A DNA stretch of 64,000 bases from DASUAS01 sp963841415 (GTDB lineage Bacteria > Actinomycetota > Acidimicrobiia > IMCC26256 > DASPTH01), in the NCBI GenBank assembly GCA_963841415.1, contig CAWJCN010000001.1, positions 310,001-374,000 on the forward strand. Reading direction: 5' to 3'. Position 1 is the first letter of the stretch, and every line of letters begins with the position of its first letter. Made by a program: the position numbers and the translations under genes. Below, one piece after another: positions 9,759 to 19,182 of the stretch. The notes beneath the pieces were generated by a model. That model was not told the origin of the DNA, ran no database searches, and saw only the letters and a program-made list of their open reading frames with translations.

Positions 9759-9803
9759 GTTGCGTGACCCGGGCACATCAGATGTGCCGGATCCGTGGAG
9801 CTT
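9759..9803 (+). repeat. Left terminal inverted repeat of the DUF559 unit
   Basis: 45 nt beginning GTTGCGTGACCCGGGCAC. It matches the repeat at 10793-10837, read on the other strand, at 38 of 45 positions with no gap. Inside lies a hairpin, GGCACATC-a-GATGTGCC (9772-9788). A larger stem, GCGTGACCC (9762-9770) with GGGTCACGC (9807-9815), runs into the end of the enclosed gene. Confidence 0.75.
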
Positions 9804-9809
9804 GGTGGG

Positions 9810-10748
9810 TCACGCAGCGCGATCGCGGATTCGGCGGATCACGGACGCCAGACGAGTGGCGTTGTTCTTCACATCGTCGATGGTCGCGATGACAGGCGTG
9901 AAGCCGAGCGCGGTGATCGCATTGCGACGGGCGCTGTCGCGCAGCAACGCCGCCCGGCCCGTGTGCTCTTGGACGCTGTCGTACTCGATCACGATCCGCC
10001 ACTGGGGATACGCGAGATCGCAGCGCGCCACCGTGCGTCCGTCGGTGTCCAGAACGACGAACTGCAGTTCTGGCTCGGGGAGACCGTGGCTCACGAGCGC
10101 ATGTGCGAGCTGACGCTCGGGCGGGCTCTCGGGCGTCACCGCGCCTTCAGCGCGTCGCGCCATCACACGATGAAACCGTGCAGCGCCGCGACGCCCTCGC
10201 GTCGCCAGACGCCGTTCGGCCTCGACGAGCCGCCCATGGTCGATCTGGTCGCGGCTGAGAGCCCGGTCGATCGCCACGTCAACGATCACGTCAGACGTAC
10301 AAGCGCACAGGTCGACGATCGTCCGTTCGATCGACGTCGTCGGGATCCCGTCGACGACGTCCTTGTCGATGTCCTCGAGCAGGAGGGATTCGTGCACGAC
10401 CAGTCGGGCGTGTTGCTTGCGCTCCCACCGCGGGGTGATGAGTTCGGCCCGCTTGAACAGACCACCTGGGAGGTCCCAGAGCGCGGCCGCCGAGCGGTGT
10501 GATGCCACGCCGTTCCCGGCAAGACACGCGGCCAGCAGGTTGCTGCGCCAGCTGTGGGGGAGTCCACCGATCCGATAGACACCCGTGTACGGCGACTCCC
10601 ATCGCCCGGTGCGGAGTCGCCATTGGCGTTGTCGTCTGGTCATCCCGATCTCGTCGACCTGGGCCCGTGTGACGAGGCCGTGCTGTCGTTGCGCGAGTTC
10701 AGCGATCGCGCGATCGGTGGAAGCGGTCAGTGAAGGTTGCGGTTCCAT
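9810..10748 (-). CDS. AbiEi-type winged helix plus DUF559 endonuclease-like protein
   Basis: 312 aa. Residues about 13-65 match the AbiEi-type antitoxin N-terminal winged helix (IAELAQRQHGLVTRAQVDEI..GVYRIGG). The C-terminal third resembles DUF559, a Vsr-like/PD-(D/E)XK nuclease fold, with candidate acidic residues in RCDLAYPQW and IVIEYDS followed by QEHTGRAALLRDSARRN. Such proteins are common singletons in actinobacteria and are usually annotated without function; no AbiEii partner toxin lies beside it. The gene sits between 45-bp inverted repeats, which suggests it moves or once moved as a cassette. Nuclease activity is inferred from the fold only. Confidence 0.65.
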   Translation of the reverse strand: MEPQPSLTASTDRAIAELAQRQHGLVTRAQVDEIGMTRRQRQWRLRTGRWESPYTGVYRIGGLPHSWRSNLLAACLAGNGVASHRSAAALWDLPGGLFKRAELITPRWERKQHARLVVHESLLLEDIDKDVVDGIPTTSIERTIVDLCACTSDVIVDVAIDRALSRDQIDHGRLVEAERRLATRGRRGAARFHRVMARRAEGAVTPESPPERQLAHALVSHGLPEPELQFVVLDTDGRTVARCDLAYPQWRIVIEYDSVQEHTGRAALLRDSARRNAITALGFTPVIATIDDVKNNATRLASVIRRIRDRAA

Positions 10749-10792
10749 GGCCGCGACTCAACCACGAGCATGTGACAGGCATCGCGCTCCGC

Positions 10793-10837
10793 AAGCTTGG
10801 CGGATCGGGCACAACAGATGTGCCCGAGTCACGCAAC
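10793..10837 (-). repeat. Right terminal inverted repeat of the DUF559 unit
   Basis: On the minus strand it begins GTTGCGTGACTCGGGCAC, inverted relative to 9759-9803 and 84% identical. It also contains a short palindrome (GGGCACA..TGTGCCC). The match may extend 4 nt outward (CGAG here, CGAA on the left). No target-site duplication is evident. Confidence 0.75.
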
Positions 10838-10850
10838 CTCGCAAAGGAGG

Positions 10851-11447
10851 CTACGCCGGAATTCTTGGGGTGTAGGTGGGGCGGGTCGCTTCGAAGGCGT
10901 CGATGGCGGCGGTGTGGCGGAGGGTGAGGCCGATGTCGTCGAGGCCCTCGAGCAGGCGGTAGTGGTGGAAGTCGGAGAGGTCGAAGGGCTCGTCGAGGTC
11001 GATCGCGGGGACCGCGACGCGCCGGTCGACGACGTCGATGACGATCTCGATGGTCGGGTCATCTTCGACGGCCTGCATGATCTTGGTGACGACGTCGGCG
11101 GGCAGCTCCACCGGCAGCAGCCCGATCTTCAGGCAGTTGTTCCGGAAGATGTCGGCGAACCGGGGCGAGATCACGGCTCGGAACCCGTAGTCCTCGAGCG
11201 CCCACGGCGCGTGCTCCCGCGACGACCCGGTCCCGAAGTTGGGCCCCGCCACCAGGATCTGCGCGCCTTCGTACTGCTCCTGGTTGAGCACGAAGTCGGA
11301 GCTCTCGCGCCACTCCGAGAACAGACCCTCGCCGAACCCGGTGCGTTCGACGCGCTTGAGCCAGTCGCTCGGGATGATCTGGTCGGTGTCGACGTCGCTG
11401 CGGTCGAGCGGGACGGCCCGGGCCACGATCTCACGGACGGGTTCCAT
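10851..11447 (-). CDS. leuD: 3-isopropylmalate dehydratase small subunit
   Basis: 198-aa swivel-domain subunit of isopropylmalate isomerase, which converts 2- to 3-isopropylmalate with LeuC. Markers: DVDTDQIIPSDWLKRVERTG near the N-terminus (family: NVDTDQIIP) and GSSREHAPWALEDYG for the substrate loop. The start ATG shares one base with the leuC stop (TGATG) and has GGAG just upstream, so translation is coupled. The frame is open further upstream but that part lies within leuC. Confidence 0.94.
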   Translation of the reverse strand: MEPVREIVARAVPLDRSDVDTDQIIPSDWLKRVERTGFGEGLFSEWRESSDFVLNQEQYEGAQILVAGPNFGTGSSREHAPWALEDYGFRAVISPRFADIFRNNCLKIGLLPVELPADVVTKIMQAVEDDPTIEIVIDVVDRRVAVPAIDLDEPFDLSDFHHYRLLEGLDDIGLTLRHTAAIDAFEATRPTYTPRIPA

Positions 11448-12880
11448 CAAGTCTCCTCGAGGTCGTCGGGAGTGGCGAAGTGGCCGGCGATGGCGGTCGC
11501 CACCGCGATCTCGGGCGACACGAGGTGGGTGCGTCCACCCTTGCCCTGGCGCCCCTCGAAGTTGCGGTTCGACGTCGACGCGCACCGCTCGCCCGGCGAC
11601 AGCTTGTCGGGGTTCATCGCCAGGCACATGGAGCACCCGGCCTCCCGCCAGTCGAACCCGGCGGCGAGGAACACGTCGTGGAGCCCTTCGGCCTCGGCCT
11701 GGGCCTTGACGTTCATCGATCCCGGTACCACGAGCGTGCGCACGCCGTCACGGACCTTGCGTCCGTCGGCGATCGCCGCCGCGGCGCGCAGGTCTTCGAT
11801 CCGGGAGTTCGTGCACGACCCGATGAACACCGTGTCGACGCCGATCTCGCGCATCGGCGTGCCCGCCGACAGCCCCATGTACCTCAGGGCGCGCGCCGCG
11901 CTGTCACGGGCGTCCGCGTCGGCGAACGAATCCGGCGAGGGCACCACCTCGTCGATGAAGACCGACTGCGCGGGGTTGGTGCCCCATGTGACCGAGGGCC
12001 GGAGCGCGGCGGCGTCGAGCGCCACCTCCTTGTCGAACGCGGCGCCGTCATCGGTCACCAGCGACCGCCAGTCGTCGAGGGCGCGCGCCCACGCCGCACC
12101 CGACGGCGCGAACTCGCGCCCTTCGAGGTAGGCAAACGTCGCATCGTCGGGTGCCACGAGCCCGGCCCGCGCGCCGGCCTCGATCGACATGTTGCACAGC
12201 GTCATGCGGCCTTCCATCGACAGCGCGCGGATGGCCGACCCGCGGTACTCGATGATCGAGCCGATCCCGCCGCCCGTACCGATGCGGTTGATGATCGCGA
12301 GCACGATGTCCTTCGCGGTGACGCCCCGTGGCACTTCGCCGTCGACGGTGACGGCCATCGTTCCGGGACGAGCCTGCGGCAGCGTCTGCGTGGCGAGCAC
12401 GTGCTCGACCTCGCTGGTTCCGATCCCGAACGCCAGCGCGCCGAACGCGCCGTGCGTCGACGTGTGGCTGTCACCGCACACGATGGTCATGCCCGGCTGC
12501 GTGAGCCCCAGCTCGGGTCCGATCACGTGGACGATGCCCTGGCCGGGCGCGCCCATCGGGTAGAGGCGGATGCCGAACTCGGCGCAGTTCGCCGCCAACA
12601 CCTCCATCTGCTTGGCCGAGATCGGATCCGCCACAGGCTGGTCGATGTGCGCGGTCGGGACGTTGTGGTCCATCGTGGCCACGGTCAGGTCGGGACGGCG
12701 CACCGGACGCCCGGCCAGGCGCAGGCCGTCGAACGCCTGCGGTGACGTGACTTCGTGGACGAGGTGGAGATCGATGTAGAGCAGATCGGGCTCGCCCTCG
12801 TCGCGATGGACGACGTGGCGCTCCCACACCTTCTCACTGAGCGTGGAGGCGCTCGAAGTCTGGGCGGGCGTGGAGGGCAT
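11447..12880 (-). CDS. leuC: 3-isopropylmalate dehydratase large subunit
   Basis: 477-aa aconitase-family subunit holding the [4Fe-4S] cluster. Seen: DLHLVHEVTSPQAFDGL, MDHNVPT, CGDSHTSTHGAFGALAFGIGT, and cluster cysteines in GSCTNSRIEDL and REAGCSMCLAMNPD. Start ATG 12880 (MPSTPAQTSSAS) precedes the conserved KVWERHVV. Co-transcribed with leuD. Only 36 bp separate it from the divergent MFS gene, so promoter elements must overlap. No leader-peptide attenuator like those of leuA or leuB is visible here. Confidence 0.94.
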   Translation of the reverse strand: MPSTPAQTSSASTLSEKVWERHVVHRDEGEPDLLYIDLHLVHEVTSPQAFDGLRLAGRPVRRPDLTVATMDHNVPTAHIDQPVADPISAKQMEVLAANCAEFGIRLYPMGAPGQGIVHVIGPELGLTQPGMTIVCGDSHTSTHGAFGALAFGIGTSEVEHVLATQTLPQARPGTMAVTVDGEVPRGVTAKDIVLAIINRIGTGGGIGSIIEYRGSAIRALSMEGRMTLCNMSIEAGARAGLVAPDDATFAYLEGREFAPSGAAWARALDDWRSLVTDDGAAFDKEVALDAAALRPSVTWGTNPAQSVFIDEVVPSPDSFADADARDSAARALRYMGLSAGTPMREIGVDTVFIGSCTNSRIEDLRAAAAIADGRKVRDGVRTLVVPGSMNVKAQAEAEGLHDVFLAAGFDWREAGCSMCLAMNPDKLSPGERCASTSNRNFEGRQGKGGRTHLVSPEIAVATAIAGHFATPDDLEET

Positions 12881-12916
12881 GGACCGATTCTGCCAGGCGC
12901 GTGCTTGACTGCTCGC

Positions 12917-14377
12917 ATGAGTTCGCCGGACCTCCACATGGGAACGGCGAAGGGTCACTGGGTCATCGCCGCCGCGGTGCTCGGTTCCGGCGTCGCCTTT
13001 CTCGACGCCACGGTCGTGAACGCAGCGCTCCCCGCGATCTCCCGCGACCTGCACGCCGACCTCGGCGATCTCCAATGGGTGCTCACGGGCTACCTGCTCA
13101 CCCTCGGATCGCTGCTCGTGCTCGGAGGTTCGCTGGGTGACCGCTACGGCCGTCGCCGCATCTTCCAGATCGGGCTCCTCGGGTTCGCCGCGACGTCGCT
13201 CCTGTGCGCGATCGCGCCCGACACCGGATTCCTGATCGGCGCGCGCTGCGTGCAGGGCGTGGCCGCGGCGCTGCTCGTGCCCAACAGCCTCGCCATGGTC
13301 TCGGCGTCGTTCCACGTCGATGACCGCGGCCGCGCCATCGGCGCGTGGGCGGGTCTCGGCGGCATCGCCACCGCGGTGGGCCCGTTCGTCGGGGGCTGGC
13401 TCATCGACTCTGTGTCGTGGCGTTGGGTGTTCGTCATCAACCTCCCCATCGCGGCGGCCGCGTTCGCGATCGCCGCCCGGCACGTCCCCGAGTCGCGCGA
13501 CGAACACGCAGCCGCGCATCTCGACCTCGTCGGCAGTGCGCTGCTCACGCTCGGATTGGCGGGTGTGGTGTACGCGCTCATCGAAGGTCCGGGCAACGGC
13601 TGGAGCACGCTGGCGATCGGGTGCGGCGTCGTCGGTGTGCTCGCGCTCATCGGGTTTGGTGTCGTCGAGGCGCGTCGGGCTCACCCCATGGTCCCGCTCG
13701 ACATCTTCAAGTCGCGCCAGTTCTCGGGCGCGAACGGCGTCACCTTCGTCGTGTACTCCGCGATCGGCGCAGTGACGTTCCTCCTCGTCGTGCACCTCCA
13801 GACCGACCTCGGCTACTCCGCACTCGAGGCCGGCGCGTCGCTGCTCCCGCTCACCGCGTGCATGCTCCTGCTGTCGGCCCGCGCCGGCGCACTCGCGCAG
13901 CGCGTCGGGCCCCGATGGCCGATGACGATCGGGCCGCTCGTCGTGGCGCTGGGCATGGCGCTGCTGGGTCGGGTCGACCCGGGGACCACCTACTGGGCGA
14001 CCGTCTTCCCGGCCACGATCGTCCTCGGCCTCGGACTGTCGTTCACCGTCGCGCCGCTCACCGCCACCGTCCTCGGCGCGGTCGAAGACGCGCATGCCGG
14101 CATCGCGTCGGCGATCAACAATTCCGTGGCTCGCATCGCGGGTTTGCTCGCGGTCGCGGTGCTCCCGGCCGCGGCGGGGCTCACCGCCAAGCAGGGTCTC
14201 GACCTGGTCGACGGCTTCAGTCGCGCGATGTACATCTCGGCGGTGCTCGCTGCGCTCGGCGGCGGGCTCGCGTTCCTCACGATCCAGCGCGCCGCGTTCC
14301 TCGAGCCCGTGACCCAGGCCAACCCGGCGATTCCCTGCTACGCCAGCGGATCCACCGTGGCAGGATCGACGGCGTGA
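12917..14377 (+). CDS. MFS drug efflux transporter (DHA2/EmrB-QacA type)
   Basis: 486-aa proton-coupled exporter with about 14 predicted membrane segments. The DHA2 signature FLDATVVNAALPAISRDL lies in helix 1 and the loop 2-3 motif GDRYGRRR follows. Start ATG 12917; an alternative at 12938 would drop seven residues. Divergent from leuC over 36 bp and coupled downstream to ppa through a GTGA overlap (14374-14377). Substrate unknown; the family exports lipophilic cations, antibiotics and some metabolites. Confidence 0.88.
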   Translation: MSSPDLHMGTAKGHWVIAAAVLGSGVAFLDATVVNAALPAISRDLHADLGDLQWVLTGYLLTLGSLLVLGGSLGDRYGRRRIFQIGLLGFAATSLLCAIAPDTGFLIGARCVQGVAAALLVPNSLAMVSASFHVDDRGRAIGAWAGLGGIATAVGPFVGGWLIDSVSWRWVFVINLPIAAAAFAIAARHVPESRDEHAAAHLDLVGSALLTLGLAGVVYALIEGPGNGWSTLAIGCGVVGVLALIGFGVVEARRAHPMVPLDIFKSRQFSGANGVTFVVYSAIGAVTFLLVVHLQTDLGYSALEAGASLLPLTACMLLLSARAGALAQRVGPRWPMTIGPLVVALGMALLGRVDPGTTYWATVFPATIVLGLGLSFTVAPLTATVLGAVEDAHAGIASAINNSVARIAGLLAVAVLPAAAGLTAKQGLDLVDGFSRAMYISAVLAALGGGLAFLTIQRAAFLEPVTQANPAIPCYASGSTVAGSTA

Positions 14378-14883
14378 CCCCCATGCTCGCCCCCGGCGCC
14401 CCGTTCGACGTCGTCATCGAGATCCCGCGCGGCAGTCGCAACAAGTACGAGTACGACCACGAGCAACACGTGATCCGGCTCGACCGGCGGCTCTTCTCGG
14501 CCACGGTCTACCCGGCCGACTACGGCTTCGTCCCCGACACCCTCGCGCTCGACGGCGATCCGCTCGACGTGCTCGTGCTCCTCGAAGATCCCACCTTCCC
14601 CGGCTGTTGGGTCGAGGTGCGCGGGGTCGGTGTGTTCTGGATGGAGGACGAGAAGGGACCCGACGCCAAGGTGCTGTGCGTGCCGTCGCACGACCCCACC
14701 TACGACGCGGTCGACGACATCACCGACGTGTCGCAGCGCCTGCTCGACGAGATCGAGCACTTCTTCGACGTCTACAAGATGCTCGAGCCGGAGAAGAACT
14801 CGAAGACATGCGGCTACGAGGGGCGCAACGCGGCCTACGCGGAGATCGAGGCGTCGAAGTTGCGGTTCCAGAGCTCGGCGTAG
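14374..14883 (+). CDS. ppa: Inorganic pyrophosphatase (family I)
   Basis: 169-aa soluble Mg-dependent enzyme hydrolysing pyrophosphate. Catalytic-site residues: EIPRGSRNKYEYDHE at the N-terminus, Tyr in YPADYGFVP, DGDPLDVLVLLE (family D.DPLDVLVL) and DEKGPDAKVLCVP. GTG 14374 overlaps the MFS stop codon and has GGA about 9 nt upstream; an in-frame ATG at 14383 is the alternative. The 3' end overlaps the convergent ABC gene by 49 nt. Coupling of a housekeeping pyrophosphatase to an exporter is probably only co-transcription. Confidence 0.93.
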   Translation: MTPMLAPGAPFDVVIEIPRGSRNKYEYDHEQHVIRLDRRLFSATVYPADYGFVPDTLALDGDPLDVLVLLEDPTFPGCWVEVRGVGVFWMEDEKGPDAKVLCVPSHDPTYDAVDDITDVSQRLLDEIEHFFDVYKMLEPEKNSKTCGYEGRNAAYAEIEASKLRFQSSA

Positions 14884-17800
14884 GCACCACCGAGGTCGAC
14901 CAGCTCGTCGTGGGTGCCGGTTTCGACGATCCGCCCGCCGTCGACGACCACGATGCGATCGGCGGTGCGCGCCGTCTGCAGCCGGTGGGCGATGAGCAGC
15001 GTGGTGCGGTCGCGTGAGACGACGCCCATCGCGGCGCTGCACGCGCGCCTCGGTGCTGAGGTCGAGGTTGGCGGTGGCCTCGTCGAGGAGGAGGATGGCA
15101 GGGTCGACGAGGAGGGCGCGGGCGAGGCAGATCAGCTGCCGCTGCCCGGCCGAGAGCGACCGGCCCCGCTCGCTGATGGCGTGGAGGTAGCCGCCGCGCA
15201 GCCCGGCGATGAACTCGTGCGCGCCGACGGCCCGCGCCGCCCGCTCCACCTCCGCGTCGGTGGCGTCGGGTCGTCCGTAGGCGATGTTGTCGCGCACGGT
15301 ACCGGAGAACAGGAACGCTTCCTGCGGCACGTAGCCGAGGCGGCGCCGGTAGGCGCGCAGGTCGAGGTCGCGGACGGGGACGCCGTCGATCAGCACGTCA
15401 CCCGAATCGGTGTCGTAGAAGCGCGCCACCAGCTTCACGAGCGTCGACTTCCCGGCCCCGGTCTCGCCGACCAGCGCGACCGTCTCGCCCGCATCGATGT
15501 CGAGGTCGATTCCGTGCAACGTCTCGATCCCGGTGGACGGATACGAGAAGCGAACGTCACGGAACACCACGTCGCCCCGAACCCGTTCGGGCACGATCGG
15601 ATGGGGTGCGTCGGGGGTGGTGACGGGCGTCTGCATGAGCTCGTTGATCTTCGTCATCGACGCGACCGCCTGCTGCCACTGGTCGAACACCTGCGACAGC
15701 TGCTGCACCGGCGCGAAGAACTGGTCGAGGTACAGCAGGAAGGCGATGACGGTGCCGGCGGCGATGGTGCCGTCGTGGACGAGCACGCTGCCGAGCCCGA
15801 GCACGATGGCGTCGCCGCACGTGGCGAGGAAGAGGATGAACGGGAAGTAGAGGGCCTGCAGCACTTGCGTGCGGAGCCGCGCGTCGAGGTACCGGTTCGC
15901 GGTGGCGCGGAACGAGCTGATCGCCCGCTCCTCCTGCACGTAGGCCTGCGCCTCGCGCACCCCCGAGATGCTCTCCTGGAACTCGGCGTTGACGGTGGAG
16001 ATCGTTTCGCGCGCGTGCGCGTAGGCCTTCGCCGAGCGGCGACCGAACCACACGGTCGCGATGACGAGCGGCGGCACGAGCACCAACACGCCGACGGTGA
16101 GCGGCCAGCTCAGCAGGCTCAGCACGACGAGCACCCCGACGAAGCTCAGGATGTTGACCAGCGCGGTGATGAGGCCGGTCTGCAGCAGTTGCGCGAACGC
16201 GTCCACGTCGGTCGTCATGCGGGTCATGATCCGGCCCGACATCTCGCGGTCGTAGAAGTCGAGCGCGAGCCGCTGCAGGTGGGCGAAGATCCGGATGCGC
16301 AGGGCGAAGAGCAGACGTTCGGCGGTGCGGCCCGTGTAGCGCGTGTACGCCCAGGTGACGACCCAGTCGACCAACGTGGCCGCGAGGAAGAGCGCCGACG
16401 CGGCCCAGAGCGCACCCTCGGCGTGATGCTGCACGCCTTCGTTCAGTCCTTGTTGCACCAGGAACGGCCCCGCCAGCGTGAGCAGCGTGTCGACGACGAC
16501 GAGCGCGAAGCCGATGAACAACGCGCGCCGGTAGGGACGGAGGAACGAACGCAGCCGGAAGTGCTCGCCGGCGGCCGCTTCGGCGGCGACGTCGACGTCG
16601 GGGTCGTCGTCGGCCGGTGGGAGCGCGTCGACTGCGGCGAGCAGCTCCGGGGTCGGCGCGAGCGCGATGCCACCGCTCGCGCCGCGGGCCGACGCGCCGC
16701 TGCCGCCGAGGCCGGTACGGGCGACTGCAGGTGTGGCCGGTGCCACGAACGCGCGCACCGTTTCGGCTTCCTCGCTCCGGTCCCACAGCGCGGCCGTGAC
16801 CTCTTCGACGTCGAGCTCGACGGCAGTCGGCTCGTCCAGCTCTCCGTCGGCGTCGTCGTCGGCCAGGTCGTCGCCCGGACCGTGCAGGAGCGCTCGGTAG
16901 TGCGGCGAGCTCAGGAGCAGCTCCTCGTGCGTTCCACTCGCGGCGGCGCGACCGTCGGCGACCAGCACGATGCGGTCGGCGAGGCGCAGCGTCGAGCGCC
17001 GGTGCGCGATGAGCACGGTGGTGCGGGTCGCCATGATCTCGCGCAGCGTGGCGTGGATCAGCTCCTCGGTGCGAGCGTCGACCGACGAAGTCGCGTCGTC
17101 GAGCACGAGCACTTGCGGATCGGTGAGCACCGCGCGTGCGATCGAGATGCGCTGCCGCTGCCCGCCGGAGAGCGTGAGCCCACGCTCGCCCACCACGGTG
17201 TCGTAGCCGGCGGGAAGCTCGAGGATGAATTCGTGCGCACCGGCGACGCGCGCCGCCCGTTCGACCTCGTCGTCGGTCGCGTCGGGGCGGCCGTACGCGA
17301 TGTTCGCCCGCACGGTGTCGGAGAAGAGGAACGCGTCCTCGAACACGATGCCGATCTCGCGTCGCATCGAGTCGAGCGTGACGTCACGCACGTCGACGCC
17401 GTCGATGCGGATCGCACCCTCTTGCACGTCGTAGAAGCGGGGGAGAAGCAGGCTGACCGTGGACTTGCCCGATCCCGACGCGCCCACCAGCGCGACGGTT
17501 TCGCCCGGCGCGACGCGGAGCGAGAAGTCGCGGAGCACGGGCTCCGAGCGGAGATACCCGTAGGTCACGTGGTCGAAGGTCACCTCGCCCTCCATCGCGA
17601 CGAGGTCGGGCGCGTCGGGACGTTCGGTGACGAGCGGATTGGAGTCGATCAGCTCGAACACTCGGTCCGTGGCGGCCCGGGCCTGCTCGGCGAGGGCCAC
17701 CATTCCGGCGAACATGCGCACCGGCGCGAGCAGCTGCACGAGGTAGGTGGAGAAGGCGAGGAAGGTGCCGATGCTGATCTCGCCCTGGATCGCGAGCCAG

Positions 17801-18585
17801 CCGCCGAGCGCGAGCACACCGACCTGCCCGAGCGCGGGGATCGCCTGCAGCGCCGACTGGTAGCGGGCCTGGAGGCGCACCGTGCGCACCCGGGAGCGGT
17901 AGAGGGTCTCGGAGGTTTCGGTGAGAGAGCCGAGCTCGCGGTCCTCCTGGCCGAAGCCCTTGACGACGCGCACGCCGTTGACCGCTTCGTCGACGACGCC
18001 CGCGACCTCGCCGGCCCGCTGCAGCGCGTCCCACTGCGCCGGGAACATCACGCGCCGGAGGCGCAGCGACACGATCAGCAACGCGGGGACGATGGCGAGC
18101 ACGATCACGGTGAGCAACGGCGACAGCACCAGCATCACGACGAGCGAGAGCACGAGCAGGACGACGTTGCCGGTGGCGAGGGGGAGGAAGCTCAGCAGGG
18201 CCTGGATGAGGGCGAGGTCGGAGCTCGCCCGCGACACGATCTGACCCGTCGGCAGCTCGTCGTGGTGGGCGAAGTCGAGTCGCTGGACCCGTTCGAAGAT
18301 CGTGGTGCGCAGGTCGTGCTGCACGTCGAAGGCGAACCGTCCACCGACGAACCGTCGGACGTACGACAACACGAAGTTGATCGCGCCGAGACCGACGAGC
18401 AACGCGAGCAGTGGCCAGATCGCGGCCTGCTCGGTGACGATCGAGTTGTCGACCACCGCTCGCTCGATGAGCGGGATGGCCACCGTGATGAGGGTGGTGC
18501 CCAGCGACACGCCGAACGCGGCGAAGACCTTCCGCTTGTGGCGCGCCAGGAACGGCCAGAGCCGCCCGATCCAGTTGCTCGTCAT
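14835..18585 (-). pseudogene. Fused four-domain ABC exporter with a frameshift near the 3' end
   Basis: Multidrug/lipid-type exporter with order TMD-NBD-TMD-NBD in one chain, about 1249 aa if repaired. NBD1: Walker A GASGSGKST near residue 366, signature LSGGQRQR, Walker B VLVLDDATSSVD with Asp in place of the catalytic Glu. NBD2: Walker A GETGAGKST near 1038, LSAGQRQ, canonical LLLDEATANLD. This asymmetry matches heterodimeric exporters, which are normally two genes. Between about 15029 and 15040 one extra base shifts the frame, leaving the H-loop (TTLLIAHRL) and last 65 residues in another frame, to a TAG at 14835. Without a repair the chain runs on through nonsense sequence. ATG 18585 overlaps the marR stop (ATGA). 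A sequencing error is possible. Confidence 0.8.
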
Positions 18586-19040
18586 CGTCGTGCCCGTGCG
18601 GCGCGGAGCTCTTCGCGTCGTTCCTGGCGCCGCGCGTCGAGCCCGTCGCCCAACGCCGCCAGCGCGCGCTGCACGGCGCCGGCATCGTCGACGTGCGCGA
18701 GCACGTCGTCGAGTCGCGCGCGCATGGCCGCGCTCGCCGCGTGCAGGGTCGTGCGGCCGGGCGCGGTGACGGTCAGGTGCACCGCGCGGCGGTCGTCGGG
18801 TGCGGTGGTGCGCTCGACGAGTCCCCGCTCGACGAGGGTGTCGATGGTCGCCGACACGGTGGGCTTGGCCAGCGCGAGTTGCCCGGCGAGGTGGCTCGCC
18901 CGGCTGGCGCCGTCGCCGATCAAGGCCAGCAGCCGGTACTGGGCGAGCGTGAGCGCCGGATGACCGGACTCGCCACAGGCCCGTTCGAGCATCCGGGCCA
19001 GGCGGGCGAGGACGAGCAGCTCGCGATCCGTTGCACTCAT
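18582..19040 (-). CDS. MarR family transcriptional regulator
   Basis: 152-aa winged-helix repressor. The recognition region reads LTLAQYRLLALIGDGASRASHLAGQLALAKPTVSATIDTLVERGLVERTTAPDDRRAVHLTVT in order over residues 30-93 (shown here only by its ends: LTLAQYRLLAL and DDRRAVHLTVT), with the DxRR wing. Its stop overlaps the ABC exporter ATG, so it probably autoregulates that operon. TATGCT (19047-19052, minus) ends 6 nt before the ATG, giving a leaderless start. The palindrome at 19054-19064 is the likely operator. Ligand unknown. Confidence 0.88.
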   Translation of the reverse strand: MSATDRELLVLARLARMLERACGESGHPALTLAQYRLLALIGDGASRASHLAGQLALAKPTVSATIDTLVERGLVERTTAPDDRRAVHLTVTAPGRTTLHAASAAMRARLDDVLAHVDDAGAVQRALAALGDGLDARRQERREELRAARARR

Positions 19041-19053
19041 ACCGGTAGCATAC

Positions 19054-19064
19054 CGAACAGTTCG
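19054..19064. promoter_or_regulatory. Candidate MarR operator
   Basis: CGAAC-a-GTTCG, a perfect 5-bp inverted repeat with a one-base centre, just upstream of the TATGCT -10 element of the marR-ABC operon. A repressor bound here would block the promoter. The assignment rests on position and symmetry only. Confidence 0.5.
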
Positions 19065-19142
19065 TAGTCCTACTCATGTAAGAGAATCGTCAGCAGCGCG
19101 GGGAAAGGCGCTACCCTCCCCGGCAAGCCGGCATTCACTGCG

Positions 19143-19164
19143 GCGTAACCGACCCGTAACGAAC
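19143..19164 (+). promoter_or_regulatory. Tandem 11-bp direct repeat upstream of a winged-helix regulator
   Basis: GCGTAACCGAC and CCGTAACGAAC abut at 19143-19153 and 19154-19164 with 8 of 11 identical. They end 6 nt before the TACGGT -10 element. Direct repeats in 11-bp phase are the usual binding pattern of OmpR/PhoB-type winged helices, the DNA-binding class encoded immediately downstream. Confidence 0.45.
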
Positions 19165-19182
19165 CCTCCGTACGGTGCGCAG

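Noticed and set aside
9755..10841. Target-site duplication around the inverted-repeat cassette
   Set aside because: Flanks are gccgaa on the left and ctcgca on the right; no direct repeat is evident, so transposition by a classical DDE mechanism is not claimed.
14914..18963. 1349-codon plus-strand frame opposite the fused ABC exporter
   Set aside because: Composition is mostly E, R, D, H and V with no recognisable domain; the minus strand encodes complete Walker, signature and membrane segments.
19054..19064. SOS box upstream of marR (CGAAC-a-GTTCG)
   Set aside because: The half-sites are 1 nt apart instead of 4, so LexA would not fit; a MarR operator is more likely.
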